Numbered from the stretch's first letter, positions 25,900-33,854 are shown. The stretch: 64,000 nucleotides of DNA from Parabacteroides gordonii MS-1 = DSM 23371 (GCF_000969825.1 NZ_KQ033919.1:486030-550029), one strand, 5' to 3'. The notes: generated from the sequence alone by a model not told the origin. Numbers and translations: made by a program.

Positions 25900-26904
25900 A
25901 TGGAAAACATGAGTAAAAACAATAAAAATAGCACACTAATAATTATGAAAGATGCATTGAATAACGGGCTTATCAAAGCCATGAGGGAACATCTCCCGGA
26001 GGAGACTAATTTGGCTAACTATATTATGGATATAATATCCATAGGAAAGGAAGCAGTTTATCGCCGGTTACGGGGGGAAGTTCCGTTTACTTTTTATGAG
26101 GTATCACTTCTGTCGCAGAGTCTGGGCATTTCGCTGGATCAGATCGTCGGTACGAACAGGGCGGAAGGTGCCGTGTTTAACCTGAATGTGGCCGATGGCA
26201 CCAGTCATATCGATAACTACCATGATATCATCAAACGTTACCTTAAGCTATTCTCTTTTGTTAAGGATGATCCGAAAGCGGTGGTCAGTACAGCTTGCAA
26301 TATTATTCCTTATACACTTTATTCGCCTTTCGAGCGAATGACCAAGTTCCGCCTGTGCCGGTGGATGCACCAGAATAACGGAATGAAGATGACCGGAAGC
26401 ATGGCAGACGTAGTGGTTCCGGAGAAAGTGTTGGAGTCGCAGAAGAAACTGACGCAGGAGATCCGCCTGATGCCTACTACTTATACTATTCTGGATAATA
26501 ACCTGTTCCAGTCGTTTGTAAGGGAAGTAAAATATTTTGCCGGATTGAACATGCTGTCGGATGAGGATATCGAGGTGATGAAGACCGAACTGCACCGCCT
26601 GTTGGACGACCTGGAGTATGTTGCATCTTCTGGTGAGTTCTCCAACGGGAAGCAGGCTTACCTCTATTTGTCGAACATCAATTTTGAAGCGACCTACAGC
26701 TTTGTAGAGAAAGGTAGTTTCCAGTTGTCGATGTACCGCCTTTATGCTATTAATTATATGGATTCGCAACATCCGGAAATATGCCGCGCACAAAAGGAGT
26801 GGATACAATCCCTGAAACGATATTCCACCCTGATTTCCCAAAGCGGAGAAATACAGCGAATGATCTATTTCACGAAACAAAGGGAAATAGTCGATACATT
26901 ATAG
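25900..26904 (+). CDS. Helix-turn-helix (XRE-like) regulator with large C-terminal domain
   Basis: 334 aa, cytoplasmic. An N-terminal helix-turn-helix is visible at about 50-90 (GKEAVYRRLRGEVPFTFYEVSLLSQSLGISLDQIVG), followed by about 230 residues, mostly helical and without catalytic motifs, that look like a sensing or oligomerisation domain. Many Bacteroidales regulators share this layout, but the specific role is not recognised. MSKNNK at 25909 or MKDAL at 25945 are alternative starts. It stands alone between HU and murB. Confidence 0.7.
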   Translation: MENMSKNNKNSTLIIMKDALNNGLIKAMREHLPEETNLANYIMDIISIGKEAVYRRLRGEVPFTFYEVSLLSQSLGISLDQIVGTNRAEGAVFNLNVADGTSHIDNYHDIIKRYLKLFSFVKDDPKAVVSTACNIIPYTLYSPFERMTKFRLCRWMHQNNGMKMTGSMADVVVPEKVLESQKKLTQEIRLMPTTYTILDNNLFQSFVREVKYFAGLNMLSDEDIEVMKTELHRLLDDLEYVASSGEFSNGKQAYLYLSNINFEATYSFVEKGSFQLSMYRLYAINYMDSQHPEICRAQKEWIQSLKRYSTLISQSGEIQRMIYFTKQREIVDTL

Positions 26905-26954
26905 GTTTTGCCTATATATTAATGTATAGTAAAGGCACTTTGACATGGTTGTTT

Positions 26955-27069
26955 TTGCATCGGGTGTCAGTATAACGTTGCATCGGGTGTCGATGTAGCG
27001 TTACACTTAGTCTCAATGCAGCGTTACATCGAAGCTAGATGCAACGTTGCGTTTGGGTGAGACGTAATT
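26955..27069. repeat. 23-bp-period degenerate tandem array B
   Basis: Five abutting units start at 26955, 26978, 27001, 27024 and 27047, each exactly 23 bp. Units 1 and 2 share TTGCATCGGGTGTC. The consensus begins TTRCATCGGGTGTC and ends ATGYARCG, so each unit plus the next two bases is an imperfect dyad (CGTTRCATC ... GATGYAACG). Unit 3 contains GTCTCAATGCAGC, nearly identical to unit 2 of array A at 4519-4530. Confidence 0.85.
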
Positions 27070-27104
27070 TTCAGTTTTGAATTCCCTGTTTTCAATTTTA
27101 TAAC

Positions 27105-27112
27105 TACTTTTG
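27105..27112 (+). promoter_or_regulatory. -7 promoter box of murB
   Basis: TACTTTTG, 24 nt before the ATG at 27137 and just downstream of array B. Confidence 0.55.
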
Positions 27113-27136
27113 TCCTGCAATAAATAAACAGATATT

Positions 27137-28150
27137 ATGAGGATAGAAGAAAATTACTCGCTGGAAAAGCATAACACTTTCCATTTGCCGGTTAAAACAC
27201 GTTGGTTCATGGAGTATGCCGATGAAGAAGAGCTGGGACGTATTTTGCATGATGAGTATTTCCAGGAATGTTTGTCGTTACATATAGGAAGTGGTAGCAA
27301 TCTGTTATTTATAAATGACTTCAACGGGATTATCCTGCACTCGGCCATAAAAGGCATGACGCCGGTGAAGGAAACGGACGATCATGTCTATCTCCGTGTC
27401 GGTGCCGCCGAACAATGGGATGATGTCGTTGCCTATGCCGTATCGAACGGGTGGGGAGGTATCGAAAACCTGTCGCTTATACCCGGGGAGGCCGGAGCAG
27501 CCGCTATCCAGAATATCGGCGCTTACGGTGCAGAGGTGAAGGATGTGATCGAAACGGTGGAGACCTACAACCAGTTGACTTTCGAGAAACGTATCTTCAC
27601 GAACGAAGAATGCCTGTACGGTTACCGCAGCAGCTATTTCAAAAACGAACATAACGATCCGCATATTGTTACTTATATAACACTGCGGTTGGATAAACAC
27701 CCCCGCCTGTCCGTTAACTACGGTAACCTGAAGGATGAGTTGGCTAAATACCCGGAAGTCACCCTGAAGACGATCCGGGAAGCCGTCATAGCCATCCGCC
27801 GGGAGAAACTTCCTGATCCGGAGGTGCTGGGAAATGCCGGAAGCTTCTTTATGAACCCGGTCATCCCTGCCGCACAGTTCGAGAAACTGAAGACGCAGTA
27901 TCCGGAGATACCATCTTACCCTGCCGGCGAAGGCAAGGTGAAAGTACCTGCCGGCTGGCTGATCGAACAGTGCGGCTTCAAAGGAAAATCGCATGGGGCG
28001 GTGGGAGTGTACGAGAAACAGGCGCTTGTGCTGGTCAATCTGGGAGAGGCCAGGGGGCACGAGATCGCTTTGGTGGCCGAAAGTATCCGTGCCGCTGTGA
28101 AAGATCGTTTCGGCATAGAGATAATGCCGGAGGTTAAATATGTAGGATAA
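27137..28150 (+). CDS. murB: UDP-N-acetylmuramate dehydrogenase
   Basis: FAD-dependent reduction of UDP-GlcNAc-enolpyruvate to UDP-MurNAc in peptidoglycan synthesis. 337 aa, type I (E. coli-like). FAD-binding motifs LHIGSGSNLLF and IPGEAGAAAIQNIGAYGAEV, the type I loop YGYRSSYFK, AGSFFMNPV with the catalytic Ser, and WLIEQCGFKG near the end. The stop overlaps the start of the next gene (TAATG), implying translational coupling. Confidence 0.97.
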   Translation: MRIEENYSLEKHNTFHLPVKTRWFMEYADEEELGRILHDEYFQECLSLHIGSGSNLLFINDFNGIILHSAIKGMTPVKETDDHVYLRVGAAEQWDDVVAYAVSNGWGGIENLSLIPGEAGAAAIQNIGAYGAEVKDVIETVETYNQLTFEKRIFTNEECLYGYRSSYFKNEHNDPHIVTYITLRLDKHPRLSVNYGNLKDELAKYPEVTLKTIREAVIAIRREKLPDPEVLGNAGSFFMNPVIPAAQFEKLKTQYPEIPSYPAGEGKVKVPAGWLIEQCGFKGKSHGAVGVYEKQALVLVNLGEARGHEIALVAESIRAAVKDRFGIEIMPEVKYVG

Positions 28151-28914
28151 TGAAAATTAATTTTTTGGGAACGGGGACTTCTACCGGAGTTCCCGAAATT
28201 GGCTGTCAGTGTGAAGTTTGTACGAGCAAAGACCCGCGCGACTGGCGCCTGCGTACATCTGTCTTGGTGGAAACGGAAGGGAAACGCATCCTGTTGGACT
28301 GCGGCCCGGATTTCCGTTGGCAAATGATACGAAGTAAGACGTATGAGCTCGACGCCGTTTTGATTTCGCACGAACACTACGACCATGTAGGAGGATTGGA
28401 CGACCTGCGTCCTTTTACCCGTTATACGGATCTGGATATCTACGCCGAAGAATATGTGGCCGAGGCGATAGAAACCCGCATACCGTATGCTTTCCGTGAA
28501 CATAAATATCCGGGCGTGCCGAAGTTTGCCCTCCATCATATTAGCAATGAGCCTTTTATGGCAGCCGGCCTGCCGATCCTGCCGATCCGTGTGATGCACG
28601 GGCGCTTGCCTATCCTGGGTTACCGGATAGGGGATATGGCCTACCTGACCGACCTGAAGTCGCTGCCGGAAGAAGAATATGCCAAGTTGGAAGGATTGAA
28701 ACTACTGATCCTCACTGCCCTTAAGCAAGGGGAACATCCTGCGCACGAAGGGTTGGAGGAAGCGTTGGCAAAGGTTGAACGTATCCGTCCGCAGGAGGCC
28801 TACCTCATTCATATGAGTCACCGGATAGGTTTGCATGCCGAGGTCGAAAAGATATTGCCCCCGCATGTGCATCTGGCTTATGACGGTTGCGTGGTGGAAG
28901 TGCACCCCGTATAA
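28150..28914 (+). CDS. MBL-fold metallo-hydrolase (PhnP-like)
   Basis: 254 aa, cytoplasmic. N-terminal GTGTSTGVPEIGCQCEVC with a Cys-X-Cys-X2-Cys structural-zinc pattern as in PhnP, then LLDCGPDFRWQMI and the metal motif SHEHYDHVGGLDDL; further His at VMHG and MSHRIGLH. Probably a phosphodiesterase-type hydrolase; substrate unknown. Coupled to murB by a 1-base stop/start overlap. Its last 37 bp overlap the 3' end of the opposite-strand hypothetical gene. Confidence 0.9.
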   Translation: MKINFLGTGTSTGVPEIGCQCEVCTSKDPRDWRLRTSVLVETEGKRILLDCGPDFRWQMIRSKTYELDAVLISHEHYDHVGGLDDLRPFTRYTDLDIYAEEYVAEAIETRIPYAFREHKYPGVPKFALHHISNEPFMAAGLPILPIRVMHGRLPILGYRIGDMAYLTDLKSLPEEEYAKLEGLKLLILTALKQGEHPAHEGLEEALAKVERIRPQEAYLIHMSHRIGLHAEVEKILPPHVHLAYDGCVVEVHPV

Positions 28915-29780
28915 AACACTTTCCCGTCCTCTTCGTAGCTCTGGCTGGAGATATGGAGTTGCGGGAAATGCTGTTCGAGCCGTAACGAAAGTGTATCGGC
29001 GATAGTTCGGTAGAGCGTGTCGGCCGGGGCATGGTAAGGCAGGTTGCTGAAATAACAGATGTTGCCTTCGCTCTCAAACAAGTCGGCTCCCAGCCACCTG
29101 TCGTCAATCTTCCACTGGGTGGAGTCGTTCGTCTTTACGTAGAGGTTGAGCTTCTCAGAGCGGATCAGCAGGTTAAGGGGCGCATTCCGGTCGAGCGATT
29201 TGCACAGGTGGATTTGTTCTTTTTGCAGCTGATTCGTATGGTTGGTTTGCATGGTGGCTACTTCTTCAAGCAGCTTCTTGCTGTAACTGGCCACCCAGAT
29301 GCCCTCGTACTGATAATATCCGAAAAAGCGATTTCCGGCATCCGGGAAATAAGTGAACGTAATCTCTCCTTTTTTCTGTTTTTGGGGCTCGAATGCTCCG
29401 AAGGAACTCTTCAGTATTTTATTCTCGATATTGTCTACGATGCTTTTGTCCGCTTTGGCGTACATCACTACCCCTTGCGTGTGGAAAGAGAACTGTAAGG
29501 CAGGTATCGCCGTGTTCTTTTGGACGATCGAGAGGAATATTTCGGGTATTTCCGATGCAAAAGCCTGATATACCGGCTGCTTGGTCAGTATCAGTTTGGC
29601 AAAGGCGGCCGGGCGGTTTACGGACAGAATGGCCTCCGGCGAAGGAGCTGTCAGCGTATAAAGGTCGGTTTGCGCCACATTCTTACCCTCTTCCATATCA
29701 CCGAAAAAGTAGTAGACTGCTGACAGCGTAGCGAGAGCAGTTATGATAAAAATGACTATTTCCCGCTTATAGGCCATCAT
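28878..29780 (-). CDS. Hypothetical membrane-anchored protein
   Basis: 300 aa. One N-terminal transmembrane/signal-anchor helix (IVIFIITALATLSAVYYFFG); the rest is predicted periplasmic, with no catalytic motif recognised. Last gene of the pheS-crcB-nth unit (3-bp gap after nth). The 3' end overlaps the convergent MBL-fold gene by 37 bp. I do not recognise the family. Confidence 0.75.
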   Translation of the reverse strand: MMAYKREIVIFIITALATLSAVYYFFGDMEEGKNVAQTDLYTLTAPSPEAILSVNRPAAFAKLILTKQPVYQAFASEIPEIFLSIVQKNTAIPALQFSFHTQGVVMYAKADKSIVDNIENKILKSSFGAFEPQKQKKGEITFTYFPDAGNRFFGYYQYEGIWVASYSKKLLEEVATMQTNHTNQLQKEQIHLCKSLDRNAPLNLLIRSEKLNLYVKTNDSTQWKIDDRWLGADLFESEGNICYFSNLPYHAPADTLYRTIADTLSLRLEQHFPQLHISSQSYEEDGKVFYTGCTSTTQPS

Positions 29781-29783
29781 GTT

Positions 29784-30425
29784 TTACGTTTTTGTTGTCA
29801 GGAAGTGCTTGCACCAGGGCTTGAGGCCGCACGCTTCGCATTTAGGTTTCCGGGCGATGCAGGTGTACCGTCCGTGAAGGATTAGCCAGTGGTGGGCGAT
29901 CGGGATCATTTTCTCCGGTATATGCTTCACCAACTCTTTTTCTGTTTCGAGAGGTGTTTTGCTGTTGTTGGTCAGACCGATGCGGTTGGCCACGCGGAAC
30001 ACGTGGGTGTCTACCGCCATCGCCGGCTTGTTGTAGACCACAGAAGCAATCACGTTGGCCGTTTTGCGTCCCACACCCGGCAGTTTCTGCAATTCGTCGA
30101 TGTCGGAAGGCACTACTCCTCCGAAGTCGGAGATCAGCATCCGGGCCATCCCGACCAGGTGTTTCGCCTTGTTGTTGGGGTAGGAGACGCTGCGGATATA
30201 TTCGAAGATGACTTCGGGGGTGGACGCTGCCATCACCTCGGCCGTCGGAAAATCTTCAAACAATGCCGGGGTTATCATATTCACCCGCTTGTCTGTACAT
30301 TGGGCAGACAGGATCACGGCAATAAGCAACTGATAGGGGTTGTCGTAATGCAACTCCGTTTCTGCCACCGGTACGTTTTCGTTGAACCAGTTGAGCACAC
30401 CTTTATATCGTTCCTCTTTTCTCAT
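29784..30425 (-). CDS. nth: Endonuclease III (DNA glycosylase/AP lyase)
   Basis: Base-excision repair of oxidised pyrimidines. 213 aa. Helix-hairpin-helix LPGVGRKTANVI with catalytic Lys121 and catalytic Asp139 (AMAVDTHVFRVANRIGL). The C-terminal 4Fe-4S ligands follow Cys-X6-Cys-X2-Cys-X5-Cys (CIARKPKCEACGLKPWC). Lies 5 bp after crcB. Confidence 0.97.
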   Translation of the reverse strand: MRKEERYKGVLNWFNENVPVAETELHYDNPYQLLIAVILSAQCTDKRVNMITPALFEDFPTAEVMAASTPEVIFEYIRSVSYPNNKAKHLVGMARMLISDFGGVVPSDIDELQKLPGVGRKTANVIASVVYNKPAMAVDTHVFRVANRIGLTNNSKTPLETEKELVKHIPEKMIPIAHHWLILHGRYTCIARKPKCEACGLKPWCKHFLTTKT

Positions 30426-30430
30426 CTTTA

Positions 30431-30817
30431 TTATTTCACGAAAGATAATACATTTTTTCCGACCAGCAAACCCAGAAATACGGCAATAAGTCCTAAAACA
30501 TTGCTCGCCAGTATGTTTATGAATGCAAGTTTATAATCGCCGGTTTTCATCAGCGACATTGTATCGAGTGCAAACGAAGAAAAAGTGGTAAATCCGCCGA
30601 AAAGTCCGGTAAACAGGAATGCCCGTGTGTTGACGGAGAAGTTGTAACTTTCGGCCAGGCTCCAGCAAAAGCCGATCAGGAAAGAGCCTATTACGTTGAC
30701 GGAAAGAATTCCGAAGGGAAAGGAGTATTGCAACAAACGCTGTACCCACATGGAAACTCCATAGCGTAATACAGTGCCGATTGCACCTCCTGTAATTAAA
30801 ATTAAAACCTTTATCAT
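30431..30817 (-). CDS. crcB: Fluoride ion channel CrcB/Fluc
   Basis: 128 aa, four transmembrane helices. Family motifs: GGAIGTVLRYGV near the N-terminus, the Asn-containing VNVIGSFLIG, and GGFTTFSSFALD in helix 3. Works as a dual-topology dimer exporting fluoride. Between pheS and nth in one direction. No fluoride riboswitch was found upstream; instead a GC-rich hairpin sits just before its ribosome site. Confidence 0.95.
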   Translation of the reverse strand: MIKVLILITGGAIGTVLRYGVSMWVQRLLQYSFPFGILSVNVIGSFLIGFCWSLAESYNFSVNTRAFLFTGLFGGFTTFSSFALDTMSLMKTGDYKLAFINILASNVLGLIAVFLGLLVGKNVLSFVK

Positions 30818-30838
30818 GTTATCCTCCTTTGTGTGTTT

Positions 30839-30865
30839 CCCCCGGGCTGGTTAAAGGCCCGGGGA
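30839..30865 (-). promoter_or_regulatory. GC-rich hairpin between pheS and crcB
   Basis: CCCCGGGC (30840-30847) pairs perfectly with GCCCGGGG (30857-30864) around a 9-nt loop. On the minus strand it is followed by GGAAACACAC rather than a T run, then the crcB ribosome site. It may slow or process the transcript; not a canonical terminator. Confidence 0.5.
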
Positions 30866-30892
30866 AGATGGTAAATGATTTAGGCTTTCAAT

Positions 30893-31912
30893 TTAATTGG
30901 CTGATTCGAATTGTTTCAGGAAACGAACATCGTTCTCTGAGAACATTCTAAGGTCTTTAACTTGGTATTTCAGGTTTGTGATACGTTCGATACCCATTCC
31001 CAGGGCGTAGCCAGTATAAACTTTACTGTCGATACCGCAACTTTCCAAAACATTCGGGTCTACCATACCGCAACCGAGGATTTCTACCCAGCCGGTATGC
31101 TTACAGAATGCACATCCTTTGCCGCCGCAGAGGTTGCAGGAAATATCCATTTCCGCAGAGGGCTCCGTGAACGGGAAGTAGGAGGGGCGTAAACGTATTT
31201 TTGTTTCCGGGCCGAACATTTCTTTTGCAAAGAAAAGCAGGGCTTGTTTCAGGTCGGCAAATGAAACATTCTTATCGACGTACAGCGCTTCTACCTGGTG
31301 GAAGAAACAGTGTGCGCGGTAAGAGATCGCTTCATTGCGGTACACACGTCCCGGGCAGATGATACGGATAGGAGGCTGTTGAGTCTCCATCACGCGGGTC
31401 TGTACGGAGGATGTGTGTGTACGGAGTAAAACGTCCGGATTATGTTGTATGAAGAATGTATCCTGCATATCACGAGCAGGATGGTCTTCGGCAAAATTCA
31501 ATGAAGAGAATACATGCCAGTCGTCTTCGATTTCGGGGCCTTCTGCGATGCTGAAGCCCAGACGTCCGAAGATGTCGCATATTTCCTTTTTAACAAGAGA
31601 AAGCGGGTGGCGTGTTCCCAGTTCAACGGGATAAGCCGTACGGGTCAGGTCGATATCATCGTTGCCTGTCTGCACGTTATCGAAACTCTCTTTCAGTTCG
31701 TTTATCCTGTTCTGAGTAGTTTCCTTCAGTTGGTTAAGGAACTGTCCTACTTCACGTTTCTGATCGGCCGCCACGTTGCGGAAATCATTCATCAGCGCGG
31801 AGATTTCTCCCTTTTTGCTGAGGTATTTGATGCGTAAAGCTTCCAGCTCTTCGGCATTTGCTGCCTTCATGTTCTCTACTTCTTGTAGCAGAGCCTTGAT
31901 TTTATTGATCAT
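30893..31912 (-). CDS. pheS: Phenylalanine--tRNA ligase alpha subunit
   Basis: Charges tRNA-Phe with the beta subunit (pheT, not in this window). 339 aa. N-terminal coiled coil (about 1-85), then the class II core: HPLSLVKKEICDIFGRLGF, the motif-2 region (RVYRNEAISYRAHCFFHQVEALYVD), SYFPFTEPSAEMDISC, a Cys-rich CNLCGGKGCAFC insertion common in Bacteroidota, and motif 3 GYALGMGIERIT. Own promoter. No Phe-rich leader peptide is seen here, unlike the pheA operon. Confidence 0.97.
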   Translation of the reverse strand: MINKIKALLQEVENMKAANAEELEALRIKYLSKKGEISALMNDFRNVAADQKREVGQFLNQLKETTQNRINELKESFDNVQTGNDDIDLTRTAYPVELGTRHPLSLVKKEICDIFGRLGFSIAEGPEIEDDWHVFSSLNFAEDHPARDMQDTFFIQHNPDVLLRTHTSSVQTRVMETQQPPIRIICPGRVYRNEAISYRAHCFFHQVEALYVDKNVSFADLKQALLFFAKEMFGPETKIRLRPSYFPFTEPSAEMDISCNLCGGKGCAFCKHTGWVEILGCGMVDPNVLESCGIDSKVYTGYALGMGIERITNLKYQVKDLRMFSENDVRFLKQFESAN

Positions 31913-31938
31913 TTCTAATCATATTTGTTTTCGACGTG

Positions 31939-31946
31939 CAAATTTA
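31939..31946 (-). promoter_or_regulatory. -7 promoter box of pheS
   Basis: TAAATTTG on the minus strand, 26 nt before the ATG at 31912. Confidence 0.55.
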
Positions 31947-31978
31947 GTCCTTTCTTTTGGATACTGCAACCGATTGTA

Positions 31979-32074
31979 GCAGGTTTTTCAGGAAAAAAGA
32001 TTGCTTCGGATGGAAAAGTTACTCTGATAGGAAAGAATGGTCAGTTTCAGGCTATCCCGGTGATTGTGCCATAG
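31979..32074 (+). pseudogene. Possible 3' remnant of a coding sequence
   Basis: On the plus strand a frame reads GKKIASDGKVTLIGKNGQ then FQAIPVIVP and a TAG stop inside the first unit of array C. The stretch looks protein-like (DGKVTLIGKNGQ), but there is no start or upstream body because the pheS promoter lies just before it. It may be a decayed gene end; weak evidence. Confidence 0.25.
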
Positions 32075-32153
32075 TAGTGGCACAATTGTGCACTAGGTAT
32101 GGCATTTTTGTGCACTACGTGTGGCACAACTGTGCCATAAGCAATGCACAATT
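32066..32153. repeat. 22-bp-period degenerate tandem array C
   Basis: Four units start at 32066, 32088, 32110 and 32132, exactly 22 bp apart, all beginning GTGC. Units 1 and 3 share TGGCACAA, units 1 and 4 GTGCCATA. The units carry dyads such as GGCACAATTGTGC. The sequence differs from arrays A, B and D but the organisation is the same. Confidence 0.8.
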
Positions 32154-32207
32154 GCTTTATCCCTAATGGGGATCGATATCTGCTTCATGTAGAACCTGAC
32201 CGATTGG

Positions 32208-33089
32208 TTAGAAATTGTAGGCCAGCCCCACGCCGAGTATCTCTTTGAACTGCACTTTTGCGCCGTGTTTGGTGCCGTTGTCGTCGAATGTTTTCACGTC
32301 GTTGTCGTATTTAAGCGTCGTGTTGAGCGTGGCGGAAAGGAATTTATTGATCTTCATGCTGATGAGCATATCCCAGTTGACGTCGATGTTGCCGAACTGG
32401 TTGCTGTAAGGGGTGAAGAAGTCGGCCGTCGTGATCAGGCTCACGTTTTCCATCACCGGCATTTCGGCACGAGCCTTGAGATAAGCACCGCATTCGATCT
32501 TGAAACGGTCGCCCGGATCGACACCGAAAGCTCCGATCTCCGACAGGTAATCGTCTTCCACAAAAGTCATCTTGGCCGAAACGGGGGAGAGGTAGACTGA
32601 ATAGTTGCTCTTCGGACGGTATTCCATACCCAGCGAAACGTTGGAGTAGGCCGGGGCGAAGAAGTTGGAGATATAATGCTCCTTGTCCGGGTAATTGTAA
32701 CCTTTGGCGAACTGCGTGTTGAGGTCGCCCATTAGGGTGTAGAACCAGACATTGTTGGTCGAGTAGCCCAGCTGGGTGGAAAGTCCGATCTTGTCGGTGC
32801 TTTTGCGCATGCCCTGCGACTTGGTTTTCGTCAGTCCGTAGTCGAGTACGAGGTTGGTCACCCAAAGCCAGTTGCCGTTTTTATGTGTCAGCGAACCGTT
32901 GAGGTAAGCATTTCCGGCTACGGAGTTCTCGCCGCCGGCCGACCAGTTGGTCATCGCCGTTTGCGACAGGTTGAGGCCTGATACGCCTTTCAATACATAT
33001 TTTCCTTCCTCATAGCCTTTGTCGTCGGTCTGAGCATATCCGATCGTTGCCAGTGCGGCAAATAATATCATGAATAATGTACGTTTCAT
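32208..33089 (-). CDS. DUF3078 domain-containing outer-membrane protein
   Basis: 293 aa. Signal peptide MKRTLFMILFAALATIGYAQ, then the DUF3078 start (LSQTAMTNWSAGGENSVAGN) and alternating beta strands to a terminal Phe (GVGLAYNF), indicating a small outer-membrane barrel. Role unknown in the family. A palindrome AGGGTACCCT and A/T-rich GTTTAAAC repeats lie in the upstream gap. Confidence 0.9.
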   Translation of the reverse strand: MKRTLFMILFAALATIGYAQTDDKGYEEGKYVLKGVSGLNLSQTAMTNWSAGGENSVAGNAYLNGSLTHKNGNWLWVTNLVLDYGLTKTKSQGMRKSTDKIGLSTQLGYSTNNVWFYTLMGDLNTQFAKGYNYPDKEHYISNFFAPAYSNVSLGMEYRPKSNYSVYLSPVSAKMTFVEDDYLSEIGAFGVDPGDRFKIECGAYLKARAEMPVMENVSLITTADFFTPYSNQFGNIDVNWDMLISMKINKFLSATLNTTLKYDNDVKTFDDNGTKHGAKVQFKEILGVGLAYNF

Positions 33090-33186
33090 TTTATCGTTTA
33101 TTTTAGTTGTTTTAAATAGAGGGTACCCTATTATTTAAACATGTTTGGTTATATTTTGTTTAAACGTACATTTGTTTTGATTTCAT

Positions 33187-33747
33187 TTAGCTCAGCAAAA
33201 CCATGAGCAACGGCATATAGTCTTTGAGTTCGACGCGGAGGATCTTCAGCGCTTGTGAGATGCGGTAGGCCACAGTTTTGGGCGAAACCCCCGTCCTTTC
33301 TGCAATCTCATTATAGGTAAGGTTGTCGAAACGGTTCATTTCGAACGCTCTTCTATAATCCTCCGGGAGCTCCCGGATCGCCTTGGCTGCCAAGGCGATC
33401 AACTCGTTTTCTATGTAAAAGTCGGGATCTTCAAACTGGTTTTCGAATTTGGCGAACAGCTTTTCATGCACCCGTTGCTTAATCTGGTTGTGGGTGATGT
33501 TATTCAGGCATTTGTTTTTCACCATCATAAAGAGCAATGATTTCAGCGACAGTTCGGGAACCAGCGAAGCACGGTTTTCCCAGAGCCACATCATTACTTC
33601 CTGTACGATTTCTTCTATCTCAGTTTCGGCTACATATTGGGAAGCGAAGGCGCACAGCCCCCGGTAATATTGCTTGTAGATCGTGTCGAAGGCGTGTTCG
33701 TCCCCCGTTTTTAAGAGATGTAAGGTTTGTTCATTTTCCGTAATCAC
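33187..33747 (-). CDS. ECF RNA polymerase sigma factor (FecI-like)
   Basis: 186 aa from GTG 33747. Region 2: FDTIYKQYYRGLCAFASQYV and EIEEIVQEVMMWLWENR. Region 4: IRELPEDYRRAFEMNRFDNLTYNEIAERTGVSPKTVAYRI-type helix-turn-helix. A hydrophobic C-terminal tail (YMPLLMVLLS) is as in other Bacteroidales ECF factors. The frame runs on to 33783, but a TATGTTTG promoter box (33771-33778) overlaps those codons, so the start is moved to the GTG. The FecR gene at 34753 is the nearest anti-sigma candidate, on the other side of gpmA and in the opposite direction. Confidence 0.88.
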   Translation of the reverse strand: MITENEQTLHLLKTGDEHAFDTIYKQYYRGLCAFASQYVAETEIEEIVQEVMMWLWENRASLVPELSLKSLLFMMVKNKCLNNITHNQIKQRVHEKLFAKFENQFEDPDFYIENELIALAAKAIRELPEDYRRAFEMNRFDNLTYNEIAERTGVSPKTVAYRISQALKILRVELKDYMPLLMVLLS

Positions 33748-33770
33748 AATAGCTAGTTTTTTGTTTCGTA

Positions 33771-33778
33771 CAAACATA
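33771..33778 (-). promoter_or_regulatory. -7 promoter box of the second ECF sigma gene
   Basis: TATGTTTG on the minus strand, 23 nt before the GTG start at 33747; it overlaps the ATG at 33777 that would otherwise be taken as start. Confidence 0.5.
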
Positions 33779-33803
33779 GGCAATTATTTCCTTATTAAAC
33801 AGG

Positions 33804-33838
33804 CAAAGCCCGGAATTTTTTTATGCTTCCGGGCTTTG
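33804..33838 (-). terminator. Terminator hairpin downstream of gpmA
   Basis: CAAAGCCCGGAA (33804-33815) pairs perfectly with TTCCGGGCTTTG (33827-33838); the loop is A/T-rich. It separates gpmA from the ECF sigma gene on the same strand. Confidence 0.75.
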
Positions 33839-33854
33839 AATTTGAATTAAATAA

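Noticed and set aside
26955-27069. CRISPR-like repeat array
   Set aside because: Units abut directly, have no unique spacers, are only 22-23 bp and diverge strongly; no cas genes in the window.
30818-30892. Fluoride riboswitch before crcB
   Set aside because: The conserved crcB-motif core is not present; only a GC-rich hairpin is seen.
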